From Persicaria tinctoria (lineage: Eukaryota; Streptophyta; Magnoliopsida; Caryophyllales; Polygonaceae): DNA of 64,000 nt. Shown one piece after another: positions 10,848 through 24,201 of the stretch (position 1 is its first letter; each line of letters begins with the position of its first letter). The translations under genes and the position numbers were made by a program. The stretch is taken from the NCBI GenBank assembly GCA_037127255.1, contig JBANSL010000018.1:23409175-23473174 (forward strand). Direction: 5' to 3'. Under the pieces are notes generated by a model that had not been told where the DNA came from, ran no database searches, and saw only the letters and a list, made by a program, of their open reading frames with translations.

Positions 10848-12455
10848 TCAAACTGGAGGATGATCGACGAGATTCATGCCCAGTTTGGAGAGTAACTCTT
10901 GATGATGAGCTGCTAGAACAATCTTAGTTAGGACATCAGCCAATTGGTTCTCAGTGGGTAGATAACTGAGTTGAAGCAACCTATCCAAAACCTTCTCGCA
11001 AGTGAAGTGATGGTCTATCTCAATGTGCTTCGTCCTTTCGTGGAAGACTGGATTCCGGGCAATCTGGAGAGCAGATTTGTTATCACAATGGAGAGTGACA
11101 TGCTTCAATTCTGACTCGCCTAACTCCATCAGTAAGTTGACTAACCATGTAACCCCAGCAGTTGCTTGGCTCATTGCTATGTACTCGGCTTCAGAAGAGC
11201 TTCTAGATACTGTTGGCTGCTTCTTTGACTTCCAAGAGATAGGATTGCGGCCATAGAGAACAACATATCCTGTTACTGATTTTCTGGATATAGGACAAGA
11301 AGCCCAATCATTGACCGAGAAAGCCTGCAACTTGATTGAAGTTCCCATTGTCAACTTGATTCCATAATGCATTGTTCCTTTCACATATCTGATAAGATGA
11401 TGTAGAGCTGCTAGATGATTGTTGTCAGGTGCTTGTAAGAACTGGCTTAAGACCTGAATAGAAAAGGAGATATCTGGTCTTGTATTTTGCAAGTAACTCA
11501 ATTTTCCAACTAAACTTCTATAGCTAGTAGGATCAGAAATCAAATCAGATTTATCAGAAGCATGTAATTTAAAATTAATTGGTAAAGGTGTGACACAGGT
11601 CTTGTTGTCATCCAATTTTGCTTCCTTGATGATTTCTGAGCAAAATTTCCTCTGGCTTAAAATGAGAGAATTGTCACTGTGAACCACTTGAATTCCTAGG
11701 AAGTAATTGAGCTTTCCCAAGTCTTTAACCTTGAACAGCTCATGGAGATGGCTTTTGAGATCATTTACATGGCCAATATCAGAACCTGTAAGGATGATAT
11801 CATCTACATAGACAACAACTATAGTAAAATGACCATTTTCGTTAGACAAAAACAAGGATGGATCATACTTAGATTGCACAAAACCGAAATCCAGTAAAGT
11901 TGTATAGAGTTTGCTAATCCATTGCCTTGCAGCTTGTTTCAATCCATATAAAGATTTTTTCAATAAACAGACTTTATTAGAAGGATTTGAAACACCTTGA
12001 GGCATGGTCATGTATACCTCTTCATGGAGATCTCCATGAAGAAAAGCATTGTGGACATCTAATTGAAATAGATCCCAACCTTTGTTTAAAGCAATAGAGA
12101 GAATAACCCTTACAGTGGATAACTTTACCACTGGAGAAAATGTCTCAGCATAGTCTATTCCATACTGGTGAGTGTAACCTTTTGCAACCAGTCGAGCTTT
12201 GTATCTCTCTATAGAGCCATCTGCCTTTAATTTTATTTTATACACCCACTTGCATCCAATTGGTTGTTTTCCTGCAGGAAGATCAACTAAAATCCATGTC
12301 TTGTTAGTTTGAAGAGCATCTATTTCTTTGTCCATTGCTTCAATCCACTTGGGATCTTTAGAAGCTTTGGTGAAAGATTTAGGCTCTTCTAAAACATCTG
12401 TGTTTATTGTAGAAGCTGAAAGACATAAAAGAGAATCAGTAAAGCCAGATAACAT
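10848..12455 (-). pseudogene. copia reverse transcriptase-RNase H, open 535-codon segment
   Basis: This is the longest uninterrupted frame in the element. RT motifs run in order: GCKWVYKIKLKADGS, ARLVAKGYTHQYGIDY, FQLDVHNAFLHGDL and the catalytic VVYVDDIILTGSD. The RNase H part has SRSSSEAEYIAM and ERTKHIEIDHHF, and ends LGMNLVDHPPV beside the polypurine tract. The domain itself looks intact, but it is cut off upstream by stops near 12500, so I class it as a pol remnant. Confidence 0.88.
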
Positions 12456-12542
12456 AGGAAATTGCTCTAGGTGAGAGCCAAATTTACAAACATAATTTTA
12501 TAAATGTGCAGGAGGTCTTACTGTCCTGTTAGACCTTCTCAG

Positions 12543-13753
12543 TTATGGTGCAGCTTCTGAGACAACTTGTTGGGGAATATCTGGCACCACATGATCATTT
12601 TCCAACTGATCCTGTCTTTCATTCTCTACTGCAGTGATTTCAGCATCAGGGAAGAAAATATGATCAGGTAAATCTGTAACTACAGTAGGAAGAGGTAGTT
12701 GAGTGATAAAATCAATCTTATGTAAAGGAAATTGTGTTTCATGAAACTGGATATCTCTGGATACAAATATACTATGAGATTTCAGATCCAACACTTTGTA
12801 ACCTTTCTGGCCATGTGGGTAACCAACAAACACACAAGGCATGCTTCTTGGATCAAACTTTGATCTGTTAGCCTTTACAGTGCTTACAAAACATAGACAT
12901 CCAAATGCTCTCAGCATTGAGTAATCAGGTGATTTATGAAAAAGAATCTCATAAGGAGTTTGAAATTTAATTGAAGCTAAAGGAAACCTATTGATCAGAT
13001 GTGTGGCAGTGAGCAAGCATTCACCCCAATATTTGATTGGAAGTTGTGACTGATAAAGCAAAGCCCGAGCAGTCTCCAAAAGGTGCTTATGCTTGCGCTC
13101 AACTACACCATTTTACTGAGGTGTGTAGACACAAGTGGTCTGATGTTCAATTCCATTTTCTGAATAGAAAACCTGAGCCTCAGAACCACAAAATTCACTG
13201 CCATTGTCTTTCTGATGACCTGCACTTTAGTCTCAAACTGAACATGTACAAATTTCATAAATGTTTTCAAGATAGAGAAAACATTGCTCTTAGCAGCCAC
13301 TAAATGTGTCCAAGTGGCCCTTGAAAAATCATCAACAATAGTCAAAAAATATTTGAAACCATTGTGTGTTGGAACTTTATAAGGTCCCCAAATATCAACA
13401 TGTAACAACTCAAAGCATTTCACTGATTTTATTGAACTTATTGGAAAAGAATTCCTGTGTTGTCTGGCACGAGGACAAACATGACATACATGGTGCTTGG
13501 AATGTCTAGTAAGATTTTTAACAAAATCAAAATGAAACAACTGATCAAAAGGAACATGTCCCAATTTACAATGCCACAATTCTAATGAAACAGCAGCAGT
13601 TAAAGCCTGATTACAAGAGACATTATCATTTAAACCATCACTCAAAGCAGAAGAAAGAATCTTAGATGCAACCCTATCAACATAATCATGACTTGAATCC
13701 ACTGTCAGGTACAATCCATTTGACACCTCACCAAACACCTGTGGCTTGTTCAA
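12543..13753 (-). pseudogene. copia integrase, broken
   Basis: The minus strand shows the HHCC region (LWHCKLGHVPFDQ ... CHVCPRARQHRN, about 13470-13590) and the core motif DIWGPYKVPTHNGFKYFLTIVDD. After a frameshift near 13150 and a stop near 13110, it continues with ARALLYQSQLPIKYWGECLL and the GYPHGQKGYKVLDL block of the C-terminal part (12543-13079). Confidence 0.85.
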
Positions 13754-13894
13754 TGAAGGGTCCTAAACCAAGCAATGTGAGGGAGTAAACAACATATAGG
13801 CATTTAAGTCATTGATAAATTTTCGAATAGATAATAAGTTGTAAACAAATTCTGGCACGTGTAGTACATGATGAAGGACAATTTTGTTTTGTAA

Positions 13895-15191
13895 TTAAAT
13901 AGAACCAACATGACAAATTTTGGACTTATGGCCATTTGGTATTGTGATATAACTAGGTATATTGAAAACTTTATATGAATTGAACATGGAAATGTCAGGA
14001 CATATGTGGTGTGTAGCACCACTATCAATAACCCAACTATACTCATTACCATAAACATTAAAACAAACCTTATTACCTGCCACCATGTTAGTATCCTCAC
14101 CACTAGCTTGCTTGCTCAAAAAAGCCAAGATCTGATCATACTGTCCCTTTGTCAAAGCTGGAGCAGCAGCACACTCAGTATTGTCATCCACTGAGACATT
14201 TGCAGCAAACTTCCTTGGTTTCTCACCCTTGAAATTTGGTGGATAACCATGAATCTTGAAACACCTGCTAATGGAATGTCCAACCACTTTACAATGATCA
14301 CATAAATAATTTCCCTTTCCTTTGTGACCAGTTTGATTCCCAGATTGTCCATTTCCAGATTGGCTATAAACTTGAGATCCCTGAGAGCCTTGAGAAGCCC
14401 ATTTCTGTCCATTGAATCTACCATACTGATTGTTGCCTTGACTGTTGCCTTGATTGTTTCTTTGAAAAGCATTGAATGCAACAACATTTTCATTGATCGA
14501 ACCAGCATTGTTCAATCCTCTCTGACTTTCTCCATCAAGCAACATCCTGTATACATCTCCCATGGTAGGTGTAGGCTTCATACATAATATATTTGTACGA
14601 ATTCCATTAAAAGAATCAGGTAATCCCACAAGAAACTGGATTACTTGCTGATTAGCAAGCAGCTTAGAGACAGTATTTGCAGATCCACAAGCAGTACAAT
14701 GGCATGTCAACAAGATCCGTATATTCGTCCCATAGCTTCTTGAATTTAGTAAAATAGGATGAAATTGAAGTTCCATTTAAAGAAATGTTGAATAATTCCT
14801 TTTGTACATGATACAGTCGTGTACAATTCGGAGAGGCAAACCTCATCTTCAACTCTTCCCACATCTCACGAGCAGTTCTGAAGTAGATCAAGGTTTCGGC
14901 GATATCTTTCTCCACCGAGTGAAGAATCCAAGCAACCACCATTCCATTGCACCTCTTCCATTGCAGATACTGAGGTGATGCAAGATCTGGAACCGAAAAA
15001 CTCCCATCGACGAGTCCCATCTTGTTCTTCGTAACCAGAGAAACCTCCACAGCTCGGCTCGAATGGTTGTAGTTTGTTTCGCTCAGCAATTGAGTAGACA
15101 TATTATAGCTTGGATGATCGGAATGATGTAGATACAGAACATCATTCACGTTCTGTTGATTTGCTTGTAGATTTGCTTCGTTTGGATCCAT
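13895..15191 (-). pseudogene. copia gag and protease, one frameshift
   Basis: Gag begins MDPNEANLQ at 15191 and carries the UBN2-type block (KRCNGMVVAWILHSVEKDI). A frameshift near 14700 moves translation to the frame ending at 13895. That frame holds TVSKLLANQQVIQFLVGLPD, a single CCHC zinc knuckle (CDHCKVVGHSISRC) near 14270, and the protease signature VIDSGATHHIC near 14020. The parts align end to end with one frame change, so this is a recently broken gag-pol gene. Confidence 0.85.
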
Positions 15192-15317
15192 TCTTCAAGC
15201 AAGAAACGGATTACAGATCACGTGATTTTGCGCGGAATGAGATTAGATTGATTGTCTCTCAAATCGACAATCAGAAGATACCAGAAAACGAAAATGAGAG
15301 CTTTAGCTCTGATACCA

Positions 15318-15597
15318 TTTCACAATTTGGTGAATTGGTGTTTACAGAATTGAAGAACACAAGAAAGCGGCCATTAAACCACAACCAAAAAGGTTCAATT
15401 GAATTAGAGAGAAGAGGAAGAAGTTGTTCTGTTACACAACGGAATTGGGATTTTATACTTTACAGATCACGTGATAGGCACGTGTTTCTAACAGAAATAA
15501 AATCCCAAGCACACGCAGGTGTTGTGCTCACACACAGATGCTGTATTCGATTAAGAGCAGTTGTTTGTTTGTCGACATCGAGTAACAAGTCTCAACA
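15318..15597 (-). repeat. 5' LTR of the second copia element
   Basis: A 280-bp copy of the LTR, adjoining the TGGTATCAGAGC primer site at 15306-15317. It differs from the other copy by a 2-bp CA and a 4-bp GTTT indel and a few substitutions. Confidence 0.95.
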
Positions 15598-15769
15598 GAT
15601 TTAGCAAACGGAGTAACTATGCCGATTTGTATAAATCTTCAATCGTGTTGAAAAAAATGGCAACATTACATTACAGATTACACAACTACCGCAATACATC
15701 TTCGATCTACGACTTGCTTTATAACATATAAAACGTTGATCACATAAATATATACTAATGTTTTATAGC

Positions 15770-16117
15770 CTATCCGCCGCCTCCGGCGCCACTAGCACCG
15801 CATCCTCCGCCACCACCAGCAGTGCCGCAGCCAGCCCCACCACACGCAGCTGGCCCACCCCCGAGGCCGCGGCCGCTGCTGCGTCGGGGGCCGGGCTGGG
15901 ATGAGGCAACGGAGGGTGACTCTCGGCGGTGGCTGCCGTGGTCCCCGCAGGCCAGGATGACCACGGTCAAGATTGATATTGACACCACCACCGTGCATAG
16001 TAACCAAAGCAGCCCGTCGCAAGCGCCTCCGTAGATCGCCGGGATCCGGAGGAGGAGAGGTGTCGCCGGAGATGAATAGGGTGCGTGTGGATTGGGATTG
16101 GGTAGATCTCTTACCAT
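15770..16117 (-). CDS. possible small membrane protein with Gly/Cys-rich tail
   Basis: An intronless 115-codon frame, ATG at 16117, stop at 15770. The N-terminal 35 residues are polar and proline-rich. One strongly hydrophobic segment follows (LLWLLCTVVVSISILTVVILAC, residues about 36-57), then basic and serine-rich residues and a C-terminal Gly-Cys-rich tail. This layout (one membrane anchor plus glycine-rich tail) occurs in small plant proteins, but I do not recognise the family. The GC-rich composition contrasts with the AT-rich flanks. The second copia element ends 170 bp downstream, which may have clipped its 3' UTR. It could also be a chance ORF in a GC island. Confidence 0.4.
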   Translation of the reverse strand: MVRDLPNPNPHAPYSSPATPLLLRIPAIYGGACDGLLWLLCTVVVSISILTVVILACGDHGSHRRESPSVASSQPGPRRSSGRGLGGGPAACGGAGCGTAGGGGGCGASGAGGGG

Positions 16118-16554
16118 GATGCCTAAACTGATGGAAGATGGTTTAGGATATGAAGTTAATTAATAATTTCCCTCACCTTGTCAACAACTAGGGAGTGGTA
16201 TTTTAATAACTTTTTTTGGTTGAAATTATTTTAATCACTTTAATAAAAGTATAGTATGAATTTAATAAATAAAGGTAGGGATTTAGCCACCTAGTGCAAA
16301 CACACACTTGTTGAAGGCTAGGGAGTAGGGATTTACTAGTGCACTTCTCATGGTGCATGTGATTTTTTTTTTAAAAATAAATTAAATTATAATCTTAAAG
16401 TTATTCATAATATATATGCTCTCCGGGAGTGAGGAATAACTAGATGAATGGCCTACAACTCTTGCCATAATGGCATTGTCCATCTTGATCTTGATTCTAT
16501 ATGGTCTAATCATCTATGCACATTCTATATGGCCAATTTTTAGGTTCATAGTAC

Positions 16555-18952
<2,398 letters not shown>

Positions 18953-19204
18953 CAATGGTTCAAATGTAAAATTGCCTTAGGGTGTAAAATTGGTTTAAGG
19001 TGTAAAATTTCTAAATTAGGACACGGTATTGTTAAAATTAGAAATTAATGAATGGGCTGACCTGTTCAAGTGGTTCAACTAATCGTTTTTGCTCCTGCTC
19101 CGGTCAATCCATCGCGAAGAAGAGCATCGTTTCTCTTGGCATCCATGGTCGATTTCGCCCTAGCCACCTGCTCGCGGGTCCCACCACCGACGGGCTCACT
19201 CTGA

Positions 19205-19678
19205 CGCCCTCTTCCGCTTCTCGGACGACCTCCTCTTCGACGTTGACCTCTCCTTCCTTGACCTCCCCGCCAGCACCGACGCCACCTCCGCCGCTGCCGC
19301 AACTAGAGCCGGCCAATTGGAAGTTCCGATGCCCTTAGATTCGTGCAAGTCGGAGGATTCCAACAGCAATTGCAAGAACGCCAGCGCCAACGGCCGACCT
19401 CTAATTAGCCACTTCCGAAGCTTGTCGGTGGACGCTTCTACCGATTTCTTCGGAGTGATGGCGTTCGATGACGGCGGAGATAACGGAGGCAAGTCAATGG
19501 TGATGGATGTGCCCTTGGCGCCGGGAGGGAGGAGAGCGGGGTCACACAGGCGTAATAACTCGATGGATGGATCGTCTTTATCATTCGAGGTTGATTCTTT
19601 CATGGATGGCGTGAAGAAGATCATGACCCCTGATAAGCTCGCTGAGCTTGCTTTGATTGATCCCAAAAGAGCTAAAAA
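19205..19678 (+). pseudogene. captured bZIP transcription factor exon (RF2/VIP1-like group)
   Basis: An open frame reads FSDDLLFDVDLSFLDL, then SHFRSLSVDASTDFF, SHRRNNSMDGSS and DKLAELALIDPKRAKK. These are the conserved N-terminal segments of plant group I bZIPs of the RF2a/RF2b/bZIP29-like type. The last one lies just before the basic region. The frame ends at a good splice donor (AAAAA|GTAAGT, 19678/19679). The basic region and leucine zipper are absent downstream, and no clear start codon lies upstream. It is therefore a captured first-exon fragment that cannot bind DNA by itself. Any function is speculative. Confidence 0.8.
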
Positions 19679-19759
19679 GTAAGTTTTCATCACTTTTCCC
19701 CCTTTTGTTAACCAAATGATCTTATTAAAATCGATTGATTGGTGCTATTTTACTGGGAA

Positions 19760-20700
19760 TGAGAGCTGAAGTACAGACCATCGGTTAGAGCAACCCCATT
19801 TCTTCTTCTCGATCATATGCGAGGATCTGATTGTTTAGGTTGCCTTCGATTTCAGATTTCGATTTCTGGGCTGCGTTTTTTAGATTTCGATTTTCAAAAT
19901 TCTGATTTCGATTTTTAGGACTGATCTGATTTCGTTTTTAGGGTTGTTCGAGTGCGTCTAATCTGATTTCGTGTTGATCTGATTGTGATTGGTGCGATAT
20001 GGTTTCATCTGATATGATTTCGTTTGATCTCCAAACCAGTAATGTGTTTAGGGCTGTTCGAGTGCATTTTTAGGGTCGCGTTTGCTGTCATTGTTGCGTT
20101 TTTAGGGGTGTTCGAGTGCTATCATTGCTGCATTTTTAGGGTTGTTCGAGTGCTATTATTGCTGCATTTTCTGTTGTCATGGGATTTTGTTGTTGTCATT
20201 GCTGCGTTTGTTGCGTTTACTGTTGTAATGAACATATTTTATTTTAGTACTGTGTCATTGCTGCGTTTTCTACTCTCATTGCTTGTTTTGGGGCTGCTAT
20301 CATTACTGTATCAATGAATAATGGATCTATTTTTTTGGAATTTGATTTCTAGTTGTTGTTCGAGTGCCCTTACTTACGAATACAATAGATTGGATTTGTT
20401 CAATTTGTTCGGTTGGGCTCCTAATTTGTTCAATTTGTTCGATTGGGCTCCTAATTTGATGTTCAATTTATGCTACTATCCTCCATGAATTGTCCATAAG
20501 TTTAATTGATCCTCCTCTTTAGGTAAAGCAAGAATACAAATGTGCAAAAGTAATATATAATTGTGCAGATTTAAACTTCAATTGTGCAAAAGTAAGATAC
20601 AATTGTGCTGATTTAGAATTGCTCTGTTCAATCCCTTACATCGGTCCTCCATGCTTCTTTTATAACATCTTTTTAATGCTGCTTGTTATTCAGGGATACT
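19760..20700. other. intron-like T-rich stretch with short direct repeats
   Basis: T-rich sequence without coding signal. It contains repeated words: GGTTGTTCGAGTGC (20040-20155), GATTTCGATTTT (19845-19920), and a tandem pair around TTTGTTCAATTTGTTCG (20395-20455). It may be the captured intron that followed the bZIP exon. Confidence 0.5.
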
Positions 20701-20776
20701 TGATCTAACTATGTAATAGTCTTTGTTTATCTTTTCCACATTGTCCTGCTTAAGCCTTTTGAAGTTTTGCACTAAA

Positions 20777-20846
20777 GCCTATTAGCTCAAAATGGGATAG
20801 CAATGTGCCTACGGACAAAGATGCGGGTTCAAACCCCGTATAGGCT
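20777..20846 (+). other. tRNA-like sequence in element C
   Basis: A tRNA-shaped sequence with acceptor stem GCCTAT/ATAGGC, a damaged A-box (TAGCTCAAAATGGGATAGC) and B-box GGTTCAAACCC. The body resembles the pair in the Mutator-like element at 8212-8566. Base changes in the D arm and an irregular anticodon arm argue against a functional tRNA. Confidence 0.7.
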
Positions 20847-20859
20847 ATCTATGTGGTAT

Positions 20860-21130
20860 CTCTTATTATGTTTCTCTTCGTGAATAGTATAAGGTGCAAA
20901 AATAAAATTATAATGTGCATTTGTGCAACTGTGAAGTGCATTTGTGCAACTTTAAAGTGCAAATATAAGAACATAAAGTGGAAAAAAAATATTGTAATGT
21001 GCACATTTAGAATACAAGTGTGCAAAAGTAGGATACAATTGTGCAAATTTAAACTACAATTGTGCAAAAGTAAGATACAATTGTGCAAATTTAGAATACA
21101 ATTGTACAAAAGTAAGATCATAATGTGCAT
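20860..21130. repeat. array of TGTGCAAAAGTAAGATACAA-type repeats
   Basis: About a dozen imperfect units of 20-22 bp alternating TTGTGCAAAAGTAAGATACA and TTGTGCAAATTTAGAATACA. A few more units stand at 20525-20610, outside the tRNA-like pair. The array fills most of the space between the two convergent tRNA-like sequences. Confidence 0.85.
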
Positions 21131-21367
21131 GAATAAGACAAAAGATGTGCTTTTGAAATCGATGTTTTAATTTTATTTTTTTTTACTTTTGAGAGTTTGG
21201 GTTCACCTCTCGCATAATTTAGGTTGATAGATGTGAGTTTGAAATCGATTTTTTTACGTATAACAATTTCAAATTAAAGTGCATAATTAAGGTTAAAAAG
21301 TGCATAATTAAGATTATAATGTGCGTGATTAACAATTTGGGATTGATGTGTTCTTGTTTATAATATA

Positions 21368-21435
21368 ACCTATGTGAGATTCGAACCCACATCTTTGTGC
21401 AAGCGCACTTTGCTCTACCAATTGAGCTAATAGGC
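21368..21435 (-). other. tRNA-like sequence, convergent partner in element C
   Basis: The minus strand reads GCCTATTAGCTC with a good A-box (TAGCTCAATTGGTAGAGC) and B-box GGTTCGAATCT. The stem TTTGTGC/GCGCAC-type pairing around the anticodon is irregular. It faces the copy at 20777-20846 across about 520 bp. Confidence 0.72.
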
Positions 21436-21908
21436 TAAAAATATTCTATCATCAATTGAGCAAATCTATAAGGTATAATGATGGAACGAAATCAAATCAT
21501 AGTAACCATATCTTACATAACAATTCAGCCCCCGATAACCTTAACCTCATAGCTTTGTAAAGGTAGTGATTTGCCCATCTCACTTTTGACGCAGAGAATA
21601 AGCTGCCACCCCATAACTAAGCAATGTCCTTAGAGCATGAGCAACCATGGGTTTTAGCAACCTTAAGGTTGCTAAAAGGTAAGCCCATGGGTTACCTTGG
21701 TAGAGAGAGGTAACCTCTTCCCTTTTCTAATTTTCTTTTTCTTTTCTTTTTTATGATAAAGTAGGTTGATATATATTACATTTAAATTTATTAGTTGTAA
21801 TAGGATTTAAAATGAAATAAAAATATATTTATATTTCATTATTTTTTAAAATAAAATATCCCATTGGTTTAATTTTATTTTTTTCTATAATTTGAGCCCA
21901 ATTTTATC

Positions 21909-21918
21909 CTATATATAA
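21909..21918 (+). promoter_or_regulatory. TATA box of the Harbinger ORF remnant
   Basis: CTATATATAA lies about 45 bp upstream of the ATG at 21960, a normal distance for a plant Pol II promoter with a short leader. Confidence 0.55.
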
Positions 21919-21959
21919 CCACATCTTGATCTATTGTAGTTGCACCTATTTTCTTAACC

Positions 21960-22229
21960 ATGGATCACAATAATCCAAATACTCCACCCATTCCAAATAT
22001 GCCTTTTGATCCAAATCTTCTAAAAAATCCTCAATTTCAAGTGATGTTGCAAATGTTTAACAATTCTTCAACACCCGAATATCTAAATTATACCCCACAT
22101 AATCCTACCAATGTGTACAATCCTCTTTTTTTTTCCAAACCAACAACATTTTCCAAACCAACAGTATTTATATTAACTACTTGCTATTTTTTTTTATATA
22201 AAATTATAAATAAAAATAATTCACAATAA
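21960..22229 (+). pseudogene. N-terminal remnant of a PIF/Harbinger ORF1-like gene
   Basis: The 89-codon frame begins MDHNNPNTPPIPNMPFDPN, an Asn/Pro-rich start that recurs in plant Harbinger-associated ORF1 proteins (Myb/SANT-type partners of the transposase). The conserved domain would lie downstream, but the frame runs into low-complexity AT-rich sequence. The rest is deleted. The assignment rests on the element context and residue style, not on a domain. Confidence 0.5.
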
Positions 22230-22676
22230 TATATGATGATACACATATAATAAAGGGAAAAATATAAAGAAAAAGAAAAGGTGAAAATAAATTTGAAAAG
22301 AGGTAAAAGAGTTTTCCCATGATTATAGAGGAAAACTTTTAGAAAGAGGTAGAAAAAGTGAAAATTGTTTTAAAGAAAAAAATAAATGAGTTGTTAAATT
22401 GTGATATGAAGATGGAAAAAAAAGGGGAAAGGGGTTACCCCATGGTTGTGGATGGTCTTATAAAGGTTACATGCTTCACATTCTTTTTCATTGCTTACGA
22501 AGTTCTGTGAAATAATTATGAGGTATGCCTCCACATTAGCTCCTCTAACAGTTTTGATTTTCCAGAAAAGGAATTTTATCAAGCATTGTATCACGCAGAA
22601 CACACAGTATATACTCCTATAAGAGGGGTAATCAGGCAAAGCAACCAGTAAATTAAGATAAGGAAACGATCATTAC

Positions 22677-22920
22677 TTTTAAAGCCCCGGTATACTCACT
22701 GTCATAGATAAGAGCATCTTTGAAGCCAGCCCTTTGAGCATTTCTAACCTTCTCCTTAAAGCTGCAATTATTCCTGGCAATCAATGCAAACGGCGAACTT
22801 GAACTTGAGTTCGCCCTCGGGTGGATTTTATTTGTCAATGGTGAACAAGCATCAAGAGGATCAGATAAATACAGTTTCCCACATAATCCAGAGGACTTTA
22901 CAGCCAGTGCTGAGATCATA
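22677..22920 (-). pseudogene. captured PA-domain fragment of an RMR-type sorting receptor
   Basis: The minus strand reads VKSSGLCGKLYLSDPLDAC, SPLTNKIHPRA, then FALIARNNCSFKEKVRNAQ and AGFKDALIYDSEYTG. This matches the protease-associated domain at the N-terminus of plant RMR (PA-TM-RING-H2) vacuolar sorting receptors. The frame ends at a splice donor (TTTAAAA|GTAATG, 22677/22676). The transmembrane and RING parts are missing, as is a clear signal peptide. It is an exon fragment captured by element C, in the opposite orientation to the bZIP piece. Confidence 0.75.
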
Positions 22921-24201
22921 AAGTTCCAAATCAGTGTGAGAACGGATTTGGGTTGTCATATGATCCCTTGAAGACTCTCAGAAGAATAGGAATCAGGTGG
23001 TAGGACTTGTTGAAGACTGCAGTTTTGATGGATTCATCAATTGATTGATGAGAAGCAACGAAATTACAAGAAATGTAGCATACAGAATGATAACAACTGT
23101 GAAGAATTTTACAGAACTTTGGTGCAGGAAGCATCATAGTTTCAATCAAATGCCAGAACTGATGAACAAATAAAAAATGTAATATAGTTTCATTCAGTCA
23201 TTTTAAGAAACACCTTATGAGCAACTCATATGAAAAGCAACAACTGCGGCACCACAGAAACATTCGAATCTAAGCCTCACCGAGGCGTTGTATCATAGTT
23301 TCATTCAGTCTTTTTGATTCATTTAATTTGACCTTCCCTCAATGCTCAAATCATCACCCTAATGAGAACACAAGGAAACATTTTAGAGGCACTCGAGACT
23401 CACCGAGATTGGGACGATTCCGGCGGTCGAGCAGCTCCTCAATCCTCAGATTAGAGAGCAAATCAAGAATGAAATTTGTGTTTTCTGCTCAGATCAGAAA
23501 GCAAATCAAATTACAAACAAGAGAAAGTAGGAGACATATAAAGCAATAGAATCAATTTGGAGAGGGATCGAGCGATGGAAAAGGAGAGACATCGGCGACA
23601 GGATCTGAAGAGGGTGACGCAAAGCGAACCGGCATCGATGGCGCAGAGGAGAGTGAGATAGGAACGGAGGGGCACCCATGGTCGGCATCTTCCTTCGCCT
23701 TCGCGAGGGCCCTGCTGGGCGAGGAACAGAGGGACCTTGCTGGCCCAAATTGACTTCTTTTTTTAATGAAGCGCTTGTGTGATTTGATTAAATTACTAAA
23801 TTTTACACATTAACCAATTTTACACCCTAAAGATATTTTATATTTTAACGCTTCTCTATATATATTGTGAATTTTCTCAAAATAGTTCAAAGTTTCATAT
23901 ATGCACATTGCATATACTGACCATTGAATTAATTTATACGTACATGTAAGTTTTAAAAGAATTAGTTTTGTTGTTTAAAAAAGGATAGAAGTCAAGGGGA
24001 TGGGTTTGGGTATTATTCCCAAGTCCCAACAGAGCATATGAATAAGATTGCCGACCTTCACATGCACACACACATGAATTTTGCAACTACATCGGAATCA
24101 TAATATATAAGTTGGAAAAAAGGGAAAAAATATGAGTTTAAAAATAATGCCAGAATATAAGAAATAGGGTAGTCTATATAATGATAAAGGTTTTTTTTTT
24201 T

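Larger units (their letters stand above)
10563..15597 (-). mobile_element. Ty1/copia LTR retrotransposon, structurally complete
   Basis: Two LTRs (10563-10840 and 15318-15597) enclose gag-pol in copia order on the minus strand. Both flanks carry the 5-bp duplication GATTT (10558-10562 and 15598-15602). The primer site TGGTATCAGAGC lies directly inside the right LTR, and a purine tract (GAGAGGGGA) sits inside the left one. The LTRs differ at about seven bases and two small indels by eye, roughly 97 percent identity. This makes it one of the younger elements in the window. Frameshifts and stops in gag-pol make it non-autonomous. Confidence 0.96.
21633..22457. mobile_element. PIF/Harbinger-derived element nested in element C
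   Basis: An 825-bp element starting GAGCATGAGCAACCATGGG and ending in the inverted counterpart CCCATGGTTGTGGATGGTC, flanked by the 3-bp duplication TTA (21630-21632 and 22458-22460). A TTA target and GAGCATCCAC-like termini are typical of the PIF/Harbinger superfamily. It retains a TATA box and the 5' part of an ORF, but no transposase, so it is an internal-deletion derivative. Confidence 0.85.
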
